64,000 nucleotides of DNA from Isosphaeraceae bacterium (GTDB lineage: Bacteria > Planctomycetota > Planctomycetia > Isosphaerales > Isosphaeraceae). Shown one piece after another: positions 34,055 through 44,026 of the stretch. A program made the translations under genes and the position numbers. The DNA lies in NCBI GenBank assembly GCA_025356435.1, contig JANXSY010000160.1, forward strand, positions 1 through 64,000, in the 5' to 3' direction. Under the pieces are notes generated by a model. It was not told where the DNA came from. It ran no database searches and was given only the letters and a program-made list of their open reading frames with translations. Within the stretch, counting starts at the first letter, position 1; each line of letters opens with the position of its first letter.

Positions 34055-35365
34055 TCAGCCTCGGAAGACGATCGCCGGCTCGAGCACCATCACCCGACGG
34101 ATGCAGAGGATGCTCGAAAGGATGCAGATCGCAACGATCGCCACGCCGACGATCGGCAGCGTGATCGGGTGGGTGTGAAAGGCAAGCTCGCCGCCGTCGG
34201 TCAACACCCCGAAGAGCGCCCCGAGGCCGCAGCCGAGGCCATAGCCCAGTAGGCCGACCACCGCCGCCTGGAGCAGGATCATCCCGACGATCCGGAGGTT
34301 GGTCGCCCCCATCGCCTTCAGCGCCCCGAACTGCTTGAGGTTTTCAAGGGTGAAGTTGTAGAACGTCTGGCCCGCGATCGCTGTCCCGACCAGGAAGCCG
34401 AGCATCGCCGTGATGCCGAAGTTGATCGGGATGCCGGTGTACTTCAGATAATAATTGATCGTGTCCGCCTTGAACTCCGGCGACGTTCGCGCCTTGAGCC
34501 CCGTCTGGTTCATGATGGCCGTCGCTACCCGCTCAGGGGCGACCCCCTTCTCGGTCTTCGCCAGGATATACGAGAGGATCTTCCGCTCGCGGGGGACAAA
34601 GTTCTTGGCACGAGAGTACGTGGTATAGACCACCGGATTCGACTGAAACGTCCGGGTCGCCTCGCAGACGCCGACGATGATCGCTCGCGTGTCATTCATC
34701 TCGAAGTCGCGCCCGAGGAAGAGGTCGTAGAAGGCAACCTTTCCGTCGCCGTCGACCGGGATGCGTCCGTAGGTCTCTTCGAACCGTCGCCTCTGATCGG
34801 GCTTGAGCGTGTTGACCGGCTTCTTGTGCGTCGCCTGGAGCGACCAGTCTTCGCCCGGATAGAGCTTGGAGAGTCGGGTGAAGTCGACGACCACGGAATC
34901 GGGCTTGCGGAGCGCACTGAGCGAGCCCGCGAGCATCTTCGACGGCACGGGCGCTCCGACCATCGAGGCGTCGTCGAGGCCCAAGAGAATGACCTGCTCG
35001 ATCACCTTGAGGGTGGCCCCCTTCTTCGCCCTCGGATCGCCGTCGACGAGCTGGGTCGAGTTCAGCTTGGCGCGGCCGTTCCCCTTGTAGAGCGGGACCG
35101 CCCATTCCACCCCCTCGACGCCCCTCACCCGGTTGAGGTTGCTTTCGAGCATCGGCTTGACGTCGTCGACATAACGGACGTTAGCGTCCATCACCCAGAG
35201 GTCGGCCCCGGTGATATCCGTCACCTGGCCGGCGGTCCGGAGCATCAGGCCCCAGAAGATTGACCCTTGCTGATAGATGAGCAGCGAGGCAAATGTCAGG
35301 CCCATGACGATCCCGAAGAACTTGGCTCGGTCGCCCGTGAGCATCTTCAAGGCGATCCAATACAT
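34055..35365 (-). CDS. ABC transporter permease (FtsX/DevC-like)
   Basis: MYWIALKMLTGDRAKFFGIVMGLTFASLLIYQQGSIFWGLM...; C-terminal FtsX-like TM segments. Confidence 0.9.
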   Translation of the reverse strand: MYWIALKMLTGDRAKFFGIVMGLTFASLLIYQQGSIFWGLMLRTAGQVTDITGADLWVMDANVRYVDDVKPMLESNLNRVRGVEGVEWAVPLYKGNGRAKLNSTQLVDGDPRAKKGATLKVIEQVILLGLDDASMVGAPVPSKMLAGSLSALRKPDSVVVDFTRLSKLYPGEDWSLQATHKKPVNTLKPDQRRRFEETYGRIPVDGDGKVAFYDLFLGRDFEMNDTRAIIVGVCEATRTFQSNPVVYTTYSRAKNFVPRERKILSYILAKTEKGVAPERVATAIMNQTGLKARTSPEFKADTINYYLKYTGIPINFGITAMLGFLVGTAIAGQTFYNFTLENLKQFGALKAMGATNLRIVGMILLQAAVVGLLGYGLGCGLGALFGVLTDGGELAFHTHPITLPIVGVAIVAICILSSILCIRRVMVLEPAIVFRG

Positions 35366-36030
35366 CCTGTCCCCCCCTTCCCATTGACGGCGGCAACGCC
35401 AGGTTTTTCGGAGATCGAGGGGGCAGCCCCCATCGCGGCAAGGCAGAATCCGGTGATATGCTCGGTCAGATACTCGGCGTCGAGCCGGGCATAAGCCTCC
35501 GCACCGATCAGCCGGATCGAGATCGGGTAGGCCGACTTGTAATGGAGGCACTGTGCCACCACGCTGAACGCCAGCGCATGAAGGCGGCGGTCGTCGGCGT
35601 CCGGGCAGAGAGCCTTCAGCGCGGCCGACAACCGCTCGAAACGCGGCCGGATCGACTCGCGGACTAGGATGTCCGACGCCTTGGACGGTTGGATCATCTC
35701 CCGATGCATCATGGCCGTCTGCCACGAGCCTGACTCGCGGGCCAGATTCGTGAGGAACCGATGCACGAACCGCCGAAGCATCTCGGCCGGCGGCACCTCA
35801 ACATCGGCTGTCTCATCCAGCTCTTCCTGGCCACACCGGTGGGCTTCGAGCAGCGCGGCGGCATAGAGACCGTCTTTGTCGCCGAAGTGATAGTTCACCG
35901 CCGCGACATTCGTTCCCGCCTTCTGCGAGATCGACCGGATCGTCGCGCCCTCAAACCCCTTCGCGGCGAATTCCTCGCCCGCCGCCTCAATCAACCTGGC
36001 TTTCGTCGGATCTTGTCCCAAGGGTTGCAT
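35347..36030 (-). CDS. TetR family regulator (CecR-like C-terminal domain)
   Basis: TKARLIEAAGEEFAAKGFEGATIRSISQKAGTNVAAVNYHFGDKDGLYAAAL; 3' end overlaps permease start. Confidence 0.92.
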   Translation of the reverse strand: MQPLGQDPTKARLIEAAGEEFAAKGFEGATIRSISQKAGTNVAAVNYHFGDKDGLYAAALLEAHRCGQEELDETADVEVPPAEMLRRFVHRFLTNLARESGSWQTAMMHREMIQPSKASDILVRESIRPRFERLSAALKALCPDADDRRLHALAFSVVAQCLHYKSAYPISIRLIGAEAYARLDAEYLTEHITGFCLAAMGAAPSISEKPGVAAVNGKGGTGCIGSP

Positions 36031-36191
36031 TCCTCTCCACCAATTCGATCGACCGTTTCAAACAGACGTTTCAATCAACTGTATGAGACATGGCGAAATC
36101 GTCAAGGCCGGATTGATGGAAGTGAGGCCGGGGGGCATACTCGGTGACGAGACGAACGATCGGCACGACGGGCGAGAGGGCCGGGCGCGGG

Positions 36192-37400
36192 ATGGACGAA
36201 GACGGGCGGGGTCAGGAGCATGTCGTGGTCTGCGTCGTGGGGACGAGGCCCGAGGTCATCAAGATGGCCCCAATCGTCTCGGCGCTACGGAAGCTGCCGG
36301 AGCTGCGGGTCCGCCTTGTGACGACTGGCCAGCATCGAGGCCTCCTCGACCGCGCCCTCAACGACTTCGATCTCACCGCCGACATTGACCTCGACCTCAT
36401 GCGGCCTGACCAGTCGCTCGCCGAGACGACCGGCCGGGCCTTGATCGCGGTCTCCGACGCTCTCGGCCGGCTCGCCCCCTCGCTGGTACTGGCCCAGGGC
36501 GACACGACGACAGTGCTTGCGACCGCACTCGCTTCATACTATCGCCGGGTGCCGTTCGGGCACGTTGAGGCGGGCCTACGCACGGGCCAGCCCTATCGAC
36601 CGTTTCCTGAGGAAAAGAACCGAGTGGTCGCCAGCCACCTTGCCCAGTTTCACTTCGCCCCGACCGACACCGCCCGCGCGAACTTGCTCCGCGAGGGAAT
36701 TGCCCCGGCCTCGATCTTCGTCACGGGCAACACGGTCATCGACGCCTTGCGGATCACCGCATCGCGTGACATCGAGCCGTCATTCGTCCCCGCGACGCCT
36801 CGATTTCTGCTCGTCACCGCGCACCGACGCGAGAGTCAGGGCGAGCCGCTCGAACAGATCTGCGAGGCGGTCGCCGAGTTAGTGCGCCGGCATCGTGACC
36901 TCAGCATCGTCTTTCCGGTCCACCCAAACCCCCGGGTCTCCAAGGTTGTCCGCGGCAAACTCGGGAGGCTCGACCGTGTCCACCTGATCGAGCCGCAAGG
37001 GTATCGCGAGTTCGTCGCCCTCATGAAGCGATCCTATTTGATCCTCACCGACTCCGGCGGGGTGCAGGAAGAGGCCCCTGCGCTCGGCAAGCCGGTGCTC
37101 GTCCTCCGCGACGAGACCGAGCGCCCCGAGGCGGTCGCGGCCGGCACGGTGCAGCTCGTCGGAACCCGGTGCGGGGCGATCTGCGAGGCCGTCGAGTCTC
37201 TGCTTAACGACCCCGCCCGCTATCGGCTTTTCTCCACCATCATCAACCCTTACGGCGATGGCTGGGCTGCCGACCGGATCGCCCGGATCATCGCGAGGTC
37301 TCTCGGACTTGACGCCCTGCCTCTGCCTGCGGGTGTCGATGAAGTGTGGACGGTGAATCGGGGCGTTCGACCGACTGAAGCTGTAACAGGCGGGGCTTGA
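36192..37400 (+). CDS. wecB: UDP-N-acetylglucosamine 2-epimerase
   Basis: VVGTRPEVIKMAPIV, TTGQHRGLLD, GDTTTVLATALASYYRRVPFGHVEAGLRTG, SGGVQEEAPALGKPVLVLRDETERPE. Confidence 0.93.
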   Translation: MDEDGRGQEHVVVCVVGTRPEVIKMAPIVSALRKLPELRVRLVTTGQHRGLLDRALNDFDLTADIDLDLMRPDQSLAETTGRALIAVSDALGRLAPSLVLAQGDTTTVLATALASYYRRVPFGHVEAGLRTGQPYRPFPEEKNRVVASHLAQFHFAPTDTARANLLREGIAPASIFVTGNTVIDALRITASRDIEPSFVPATPRFLLVTAHRRESQGEPLEQICEAVAELVRRHRDLSIVFPVHPNPRVSKVVRGKLGRLDRVHLIEPQGYREFVALMKRSYLILTDSGGVQEEAPALGKPVLVLRDETERPEAVAAGTVQLVGTRCGAICEAVESLLNDPARYRLFSTIINPYGDGWAADRIARIIARSLGLDALPLPAGVDEVWTVNRGVRPTEAVTGGA

Positions 37401-37455
37401 TCGCGTAATATTGTCGGGCGAGTCATTGGGACTAGAACCGGGCGAGGTGGACGAT

Positions 37456-38457
37456 ATGCACGCAATGGAATTGCTGAAATCCTCCGCCAAGGTCATCGAA
37501 TCGACGCTGATCGCAGTCTATGGCGATGACTCATTCCTACGTCGAGAGGCCTTGAAGGCCTTGATCCGAGGTCTGCTCGGGGCCAACGACGACGAACTCG
37601 CCATCACAAGTTTCGCGGGCGACCGCGTGAGCCTGGCCGACGTCCTCGACGAACTGCGCACCCTGCCGTTCCTGGTCAAGCGGCGGGTGGTGATCGTCGA
37701 GGACGCCGACCCGTTCGTCACCGCGCATCGGAGAGAGCTCGAGGCGCTGGCCGACGGCCCCAAGACGCCAGGATCGTTGATCCTCTCTGTGAAGACCTGG
37801 CCTTCGAACACGAAGTTGGCCAAGGCGTTCGCCAAGACGGGGCTGGCGGTCGAATGCAAGGCACCCGATGAACGCGAGTTGCCCGGCTGGCTGATCCAGA
37901 CCGCGAAAACCCGCGACTCGGTCACGCTCCGCGAGGACGCCGCGAAGCTCCTCGTCGAGCTGGTCGGCCCGGAGATCGGCCTCCTCGCCTCCGAGGTCGA
38001 AAAGCTGGCGGTCTACGTCGGCGACCGGAAGACAATCGAGCGGGCTGACGTGGCCAAGATGGTCGGTGCGGGTCGGGTCGAGACGATCTGGCGGGCACTC
38101 GACGCCGCGACCACAGGCAAGGCGGGCGAGGCCCTCGAAGACTTCGATCGACTGATGTCGTCGGGCGAACACCCGGTCGGCCTTCTCGCCGCCATGACGT
38201 CGTCGCTCCGCAAGGTCCACCACGCAGGCCAACTGCGCCGGGCCAAGCTCTCGTTGTTCGATGCCTGTAAGGTAGCGGGGGCTTTCCCCGCCCCTCGCAT
38301 CGGCGAGCAGCACGCCCACCTTGGCCCGGCGCGAGTCGATAGACTCCCGGCCCTGCTCCTCCAGGCCGACCTCGATCTGAAAGGATCGTCGAGCCTCCCG
38401 CCCGACACAATCATCGAACGCCTCGCCGTCGTGCTGTCGAAGAAACGGGAAGATTAG
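37456..38457 (+). CDS. holA: DNA polymerase III subunit delta
   Basis: VYGDDSFLRREALKALI...LPFLVKRRVVIVEDADPF...LASEVEKLAVYVGDRKTIERADV. Confidence 0.88.
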   Translation: MHAMELLKSSAKVIESTLIAVYGDDSFLRREALKALIRGLLGANDDELAITSFAGDRVSLADVLDELRTLPFLVKRRVVIVEDADPFVTAHRRELEALADGPKTPGSLILSVKTWPSNTKLAKAFAKTGLAVECKAPDERELPGWLIQTAKTRDSVTLREDAAKLLVELVGPEIGLLASEVEKLAVYVGDRKTIERADVAKMVGAGRVETIWRALDAATTGKAGEALEDFDRLMSSGEHPVGLLAAMTSSLRKVHHAGQLRRAKLSLFDACKVAGAFPAPRIGEQHAHLGPARVDRLPALLLQADLDLKGSSSLPPDTIIERLAVVLSKKRED

Positions 38458-38490
38458 ATCTCGCTCGCGGAACTCGACTTCCCAATTCGG

Positions 38491-38769
38491 ATGGCCTCGA
38501 TGAACCACTGCGTCGCCAAGATCCACGAAATCATCAAAAGTGGCCGGGACGACCGTCGATCGATCCTCCAGCTCGGCTACAACCTCGGCCGCCTGAGCGA
38601 GCTAAGTGGTCTCGGCCGAGCCCCGTTCTGGGACGCCTGGGTAGACCCGATTGAACGATGGGACCGGCCAAGGCTCTTGGAGTTGGCACACGACCTGCTC
38701 ACTAAATTCTTGGTTTCTCCGCCCGAAACCGAGAGGGACAACTGGCAACCGAATCCCTCGCCTCCCTGA
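38491..38769 (+). CDS. Small conserved hypothetical
   Basis: MASMNHCVAKIHEIIKSGRDDRRSILQLGYNLGRLSELSGLGRAPFWDAWVDPIERWDRPRLLELAHDLLTKFL. Confidence 0.6.
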   Translation: MASMNHCVAKIHEIIKSGRDDRRSILQLGYNLGRLSELSGLGRAPFWDAWVDPIERWDRPRLLELAHDLLTKFLVSPPETERDNWQPNPSPP

Positions 38770-38996
38770 TACCGTGGTATTTTTTCTGTCCCTCGCCAGG
38801 CTGCGGCATCTCGGACGAAGTCGTCGATTCAGAGTCCAAGTAGGTCAAGTGAAGGCCACGCGAAAACAGTTCCAACAATAAGACTGTGTCTGTGGCAGAG
38901 AATTGACACCCGGCCTTTTCAATGCTAGTTTGATCGGAACGAGCTCCTCCCCCCCACCCCATCTAGAGATACTCCTTGATGCCGGAGATCGAGCGC

Positions 38997-39254
38997 ATGA
39001 CGTTTTATGAAACCAGCAGACCGTTCACTTTGCTGGAGAAAATTGAGGCCCGGGTGCGTGAATCAACGCACAACCGCATTCGCAACCTCTCGGTCGAAGA
39101 AATCCAGGGCCGTTTCGTCGTTGGCGGTCAGGTTGCCTCGCAGCACATGAAGCAACTCGCACTGCACGGCGCCCTTGAATTGCTTTCAGGCGAACAGTTT
39201 GCATCAAATATTGTGGTCAATATCATCGAACGCTCGCCTGCCCTCTCTTCCTGA
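38997..39254 (+). CDS. Small BON-like domain protein
   Basis: LLEKIEARVRESTHNRIRNLSVEEIQGRFVVGGQVASQHMKQLALHGALELL follows the BON spacing (V..L......I..L.V......V.L.G.V.S...K..A). Confidence 0.65.
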   Translation: MTFYETSRPFTLLEKIEARVRESTHNRIRNLSVEEIQGRFVVGGQVASQHMKQLALHGALELLSGEQFASNIVVNIIERSPALSS

Positions 39255-39282
39255 GATCGAAGCCCAGATGCTCTCGAGTTGC

Positions 39283-39306
39283 AACGCCCCCGACCGGGGC
39301 GTTTTT
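39283..39306 (+). terminator. Rho-independent terminator
   Basis: aacgcccc-cgac-cggggcgtttttgctttt. Confidence 0.88.
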
Positions 39307-39436
39307 GCTTTTCGAAGGGCCACCCTTTTCGGCTGCGATTGAGCGTCCGCCGCGTTTTGGCCATACTGATTCATCGCTCTCGATGCGCCGGACCCGCCGT
39401 CCGGGGCTTCCCGACGCCTGCCCAAGAGGATAAGCC

Positions 39437-40933
39437 ATGACTCTCCCTCGATCCGTCCGTCGCCCCGCCCTCGTCGCGATTGCCTTTCTGCTGGCTGGCC
39501 TCTCTCTGGCCAGGGCCGACGAACCTCGCGAGTCGTGGGACGCGGTCTATATCAAGGGCAAGCGGGTCGGCTATTTCCACACCCAGGTCAAGCCGGTGCA
39601 GGACAAGGGTCGCGACCTCTTCCGGGTTCAGATCGACATGTCGCTCTCGTTTGCCCGCAACGGCGACTCCGTGACAATCGAGACCCTCTACGGCACGATC
39701 GAGACGCCCGAGGGGGCGGTCCTCCGGCTCGATTCGCGGACGCTCGCCAGCAAGCAAGAGATGCGAATTTTCGGTGACGTGGTCAACGGCGAGATGACCC
39801 TCACCTTCGAAGGCTCGGGCCAGAAGCAGCAGAAGACCATCCCCTGGGGGACCGACGTTCGCGGCCCATACGGCGCTGAGATGAGCATGGCCCGCAAGCC
39901 GATGCAGCCCGGCGAGTCGCGCGAGGTCAAGATCTTCATTCCCGACCATAACCGGATCGGACTCGCCAAACTCCAGGCCAAACAGGTCGAGTCGGTTACG
40001 CTCGGCGGCGGCGTGAAGCGTGACCTGCTCCGGGTCGAACAGAACAATTACATGGACGACCAGCCCGTCCCGGGCCACGCCCAGACCTTCTGGGCCGACC
40101 CGACCGGCCAGATCCTCCGCAATTCCAACCCCAGCCTCGGCGGGATGGAGACCTATCGGACGACCCGAGAGGCCGCAATGCGCAACCTGAGCGGTCCCAA
40201 GTTTGACCTCTCCGCCGCGTCGCTTATCCGGGTCCGCCGCCAGATCCCCAACCCGACCAACACCCGGGACGTCGTCTACGACCTCACCCTCCAGGGCGAC
40301 GACCCCGCGAAGGTCTTCCCCAATGACCGCCGCCAGACCCTCACCCCGGGCACGACGCCCGGCACGGCGCGACTCGTCGTGAGGACCGCCGGCCCCGAGG
40401 TCGGCGAGTCGAATCCCGAGCCGCTTGAGGCCAAATACCTGCGGGCGAACGCCTTGATCACCAGCGAAGACAAGCGAGTCATCGAACTCGCCTCGCGGGC
40501 GACTGCCGGGCTAGTCGACCCCTGGCAGAAGGCGTCCGCCATCCAGCATTGGGTCTACACGAACGTCAAAAATAAGAACTTCGAGACCGCCTTCGCCGCC
40601 GCCAATGAGGTGGCCCGAGATCTCGAAGGCGACTGTTCCGAGCACAGCGTCCTTACCGCCGCGATGTGCCGGGCCGTCGGCGTGCCGTGCCGCGTCGTGA
40701 TCGGGCTGCTCTACGGCGACCGCCCGACGGGATTCGGCTTCCACATGTGGAACGAGGTCCACGTCAACGGCCGATGGGTCGCCATCGACTCGGCCTGGGA
40801 TCAGTCTTCCGTCGACGCCGTCCATGTCAAGCTGTCGGAGTCGAGCCTCGATGGCGTCTCCCCCTATGAGACCTTCCTCTCGATCGTCCGCGTCTTCGAC
40901 AAGCTCGCGATCGAGCCGGTCGAGATCCGCTAG
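39437..40933 (+). CDS. Transglutaminase-like domain secreted protein
   Basis: Signal peptide; GDCSEHSVLTAAMCRAVGVPCRVVIGLLYG ... GFHMWNEVHVNGRWVAIDSAWD. Confidence 0.88.
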   Translation: MTLPRSVRRPALVAIAFLLAGLSLARADEPRESWDAVYIKGKRVGYFHTQVKPVQDKGRDLFRVQIDMSLSFARNGDSVTIETLYGTIETPEGAVLRLDSRTLASKQEMRIFGDVVNGEMTLTFEGSGQKQQKTIPWGTDVRGPYGAEMSMARKPMQPGESREVKIFIPDHNRIGLAKLQAKQVESVTLGGGVKRDLLRVEQNNYMDDQPVPGHAQTFWADPTGQILRNSNPSLGGMETYRTTREAAMRNLSGPKFDLSAASLIRVRRQIPNPTNTRDVVYDLTLQGDDPAKVFPNDRRQTLTPGTTPGTARLVVRTAGPEVGESNPEPLEAKYLRANALITSEDKRVIELASRATAGLVDPWQKASAIQHWVYTNVKNKNFETAFAAANEVARDLEGDCSEHSVLTAAMCRAVGVPCRVVIGLLYGDRPTGFGFHMWNEVHVNGRWVAIDSAWDQSSVDAVHVKLSESSLDGVSPYETFLSIVRVFDKLAIEPVEIR

Positions 40934-41038
40934 AGCATCAAGCACGCCGGTTGACATCCCGGCGCGGCTCGCGACACAATCGCCCCTCCCCGGCCGGGTC
41001 GTCGGCCGGATCGACCGACCCCCAGCCGCCGGGCCTTT

Positions 41039-41995
41039 ATGTCTGAACCGAGCACACCCCGCCCCCTCGACCTCGCCGGGGTGGGGATTATGGTCTTCTG
41101 TTGTGCCCTCTGGGGCGGCAACTCCGTCGCCGTCAAGTTCTCCAACGGCGTAGGGGCGCTGCCCCCATTCGGTTGCGCGGCCTTGCGGTTCGCGATCTGC
41201 CTACCGATCGTCGCCCTCTTCTGCGCGCAGGGCGGCACGGGCTTCCTTCGGCCTCGCCGCGACTGGTGGCTCATCGCCCTCCACGGCTTCCTGACCGCCC
41301 TTCAGATCGGCACCTATAACTGGGGAACCGCACACAGCGAGGCGGGCCGTTCGTCGATCTTCATCAACATCCACCCGCTCATCACGGTCGGGCTCGCCTG
41401 GCTCCTCCTGGGCGAGCACCTCGGCACGCGCGGATTGTTGGGTCTGGGGGCGGCAGTGTTCGGGGTGGCGATCATCCTCGTCCGGCAGTTCCGCACGGGC
41501 GGGGGTCTCGACGGCGACCTCGTCGTGCTCGCCTCAGGGGTGATCTTCGCCTTTCAGACGATCGCCCAGAAGCTGACATTTCCGCGCATCCCCCCTCGGA
41601 CGCTCCTCTTCAACCAGACCGTCTTGGCCCTACCAATCGTCGCGGCCTGGAGCCTGATCGGCGAGGGGCTGGAGAGTTATCACTTCACGCGGCCAGCCGT
41701 CTGGGGCCTGCTCTATCAGGGGCTCATCTCGTCGGGGGTCTGTTTCAGCCTCTGGATGATCCTGCTCGGTCGTTACCAGGCCGGTCGGCTCGCGACGATC
41801 GCCTTCCTCACGCCGATCTTCGGGCTCAGCTTCGCCAACCTCTTCCGGGGAGACCCGATCACCCCGCCCTTGATCATCGGCGGCAGCCTGGTCGGGCTGG
41901 GGATTTATCTCGTGGCTGGCGGCAGGATTGCCCAGACCGATGGCCTTCCGGAAGCGGTCCAAGGGGTGGCGTCGGCCACTGAGCCACGCCCATAA
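41039..41995 (+). CDS. DMT/EamA family transporter
   Basis: Ten-TM protein with repeated EamA half (IMVFCCALWGGNSVAVKFSNG..., SEAGRSSIFINIHPLITVGLAWLLLGEHL). Confidence 0.88.
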   Translation: MSEPSTPRPLDLAGVGIMVFCCALWGGNSVAVKFSNGVGALPPFGCAALRFAICLPIVALFCAQGGTGFLRPRRDWWLIALHGFLTALQIGTYNWGTAHSEAGRSSIFINIHPLITVGLAWLLLGEHLGTRGLLGLGAAVFGVAIILVRQFRTGGGLDGDLVVLASGVIFAFQTIAQKLTFPRIPPRTLLFNQTVLALPIVAAWSLIGEGLESYHFTRPAVWGLLYQGLISSGVCFSLWMILLGRYQAGRLATIAFLTPIFGLSFANLFRGDPITPPLIIGGSLVGLGIYLVAGGRIAQTDGLPEAVQGVASATEPRP

Positions 41996-42046
41996 TAGGT
42001 GTGGGTCGGCCAATATCAAACATCTCCACAGATCGGGAGGCCCGTG

Positions 42047-43564
42047 ATGGGTGACGTGATCCGTCGTCGACGGTTCTTGCAATCGGCCTCGGCGCTGGGG
42101 CTTGGGGCGGGGCTAGGGTCGTGGGACCGGCTGGCGGGCGTCACCCCCTCCCGCGCGGCGGACTTCGCGGTCGGCCCTGACGCCGTCCGGTTCCGGCCCG
42201 AGATCGAGCCCGTCGTCCGCTGGATCGAGGAGACGCCGAGGGATCGCGTCTTCGAGACGGCCCTCGTCCAGCTCAAAGCAGGCCTGTCGTATCGCGACTT
42301 TCTTTCGGGTCTCTTCCTCGCCGGCATCCGCAACATCAAGCCCCGGCCGGTGGGCTTCAAATTCCATGCGGTGATGGTCATCAACTCGGCGCATCTGCTG
42401 GCCCAAGCGTCGGCGATGGACGAGCGGTTGCTGCCCCTCTTCTGGGCGCTCGACAACTTCAAAGGGTCGCAGGCGCAGGACGTCAAGGAGGGCGACTGGA
42501 CCCTCCAGAAGGTCGACGAGTCTCGCCTGCCCAAGCCCCATCAGGCCCGCGCGGCGTTCGTCACGGCGATGGAGGGCTGGGATTCCGACGCGGCCGACGT
42601 CGCCACCGCTGGCCTCGCCCGATCTGCAGGCGCGGCCGAGACGATGGAAGCCTTCTGGCGATACGGACTCCGCGACCAGCGCGACATCGGCCACAAGGCC
42701 ATCTTCGCGGTGCAGTGCTGGCGGACCTTGCAGACGATCGGCTGGCAACACGCCGAGCCGGTCTTGAGGTCGCTCACCTTCGGCCTTCTCGACCTTCAAG
42801 GGGACAAACGGCCCGTCGCCGTCGGCCCTTATGAGGCGAATCTGGCCAACGCGAAGGGGGTGCGAGAAGACTGGACCCTCGGGAAACCGGACCTGGGCGC
42901 GACCCGTTCGCTCCTCGCCACGATCCGCTACGCCGACCCCGAGGCCGCCTCCGCCGAAGCCCTGAGTCTCTTGAACAAGGGCGTCGCCCCGGCCTCGATC
43001 TGGGACGCCGTCGTGCTCGCCGGCAACGAGTTCCTGAGCAAGAAGCCGGGGATCATCTCGCTGCACGCCGTCACCGCCTGCAACGCCCTCCACTACATCT
43101 TCAACGCCAGCGGCGACAACACCAACCGCAAGCTCGCCCTCCTCCAGGCCGTCGGCTGGCTCCCCGCCTACCGAGACCGGACCAAGGCCGACACCGGCGT
43201 CGGCCTCGACGCCCTCGAACCGATCCCCGTCACCGCGAAGGGCGAAGCCGCGGTCGCCGAGATTTTTGATACGATCGGCAAGGACCGGGACCAGGCGGCC
43301 CGCAAGACTCTCGGCTATCTTCAGGCCGGCGGCTCTCCCGCCCTCATCTTCGCGGCTTCTCGGCGGATGATCTTCCATAAAGGTCGAGACAGCCACGACT
43401 ACAAGTACGGTGCCGCCGTGTGGGAAGAGGCCCAACTCGCCTCCGACCCCAAGTGGCAAGCCGTCCTCGCCGCCGCTTCAATGCACTATACCCCCGGCAC
43501 AAATTCACCCGACAGCCCACTCATGAGGCGTGCCAGAGAGGCAGTCGCCGGGGTGCTCGGTTGA
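42047..43564 (+). CDS. Tat-exported hypothetical protein
   Basis: Twin-arginine leader MGDVIRRRRFLQSASALGLGAGLG; 505 aa soluble helical. Confidence 0.8.
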   Translation: MGDVIRRRRFLQSASALGLGAGLGSWDRLAGVTPSRAADFAVGPDAVRFRPEIEPVVRWIEETPRDRVFETALVQLKAGLSYRDFLSGLFLAGIRNIKPRPVGFKFHAVMVINSAHLLAQASAMDERLLPLFWALDNFKGSQAQDVKEGDWTLQKVDESRLPKPHQARAAFVTAMEGWDSDAADVATAGLARSAGAAETMEAFWRYGLRDQRDIGHKAIFAVQCWRTLQTIGWQHAEPVLRSLTFGLLDLQGDKRPVAVGPYEANLANAKGVREDWTLGKPDLGATRSLLATIRYADPEAASAEALSLLNKGVAPASIWDAVVLAGNEFLSKKPGIISLHAVTACNALHYIFNASGDNTNRKLALLQAVGWLPAYRDRTKADTGVGLDALEPIPVTAKGEAAVAEIFDTIGKDRDQAARKTLGYLQAGGSPALIFAASRRMIFHKGRDSHDYKYGAAVWEEAQLASDPKWQAVLAAASMHYTPGTNSPDSPLMRRAREAVAGVLG

Positions 43565-43581
43565 GGCCAAACGCGAAGACT

Positions 43582-43797
43582 ATGAGCAAAGGGGAGCCTA
43601 TAAACTATCAGGTTGCGCTGGTACGTACTGAAGAGGGATACAGCATCTGGGTGCCAGGTTTGCCGGGATGCTGCTCTCAAGGAGTAACCGAAGGAGAGGC
43701 GCTGGCGAACATCGCGGATGCCATCCGAGACGATTTGGAAGTTAGAGACGAGATGGTGGAGCATGCGGAAGTCTGCGAAGTCGAGGTGATTTTCTAA
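43582..43797 (+). CDS. hicB: HicB-like antitoxin
   Basis: YQVALVRTEEGYSIWVPGLPGCCSQGVTEGEALANIADAIRDDLEV. Confidence 0.85.
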   Translation: MSKGEPINYQVALVRTEEGYSIWVPGLPGCCSQGVTEGEALANIADAIRDDLEVRDEMVEHAEVCEVEVIF

Positions 43798-43798
43798 G

Positions 43799-43987
43799 AT
43801 GTCCTCACTCCCCGGCGTTAATCACCTCGACGCCATTCGAGCATTGCGAAAAGCAGGATTCGAGGTCAAACGACAAAGCAAGCACGTGATCATGTCCGAT
43901 GGAATACGTATCCTGACGATCCCCCGCGCAAATCTGATCCACAGCGTCACTATGGGGAGACTCGTCAGGGATGGGGTTCACCAATGA
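43799..43987 (+). CDS. hicA: HicA-like mRNA interferase toxin
   Basis: DAIRALRKAGFEVKRQSKHVIMSDGIRILTIPRANLIHSVTMGRLVRD; starts 1 nt after hicB. Confidence 0.85.
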   Translation: MSSLPGVNHLDAIRALRKAGFEVKRQSKHVIMSDGIRILTIPRANLIHSVTMGRLVRDGVHQ

Positions 43988-44026
43988 AACGTTCCGCGAA
44001 CTGCTTTGAGCCAGCAATCTCGGACA

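Noticed and set aside
42113-43459. 448-aa minus-strand ORF
   Set aside because: Antisense shadow of the Tat-exported protein gene.
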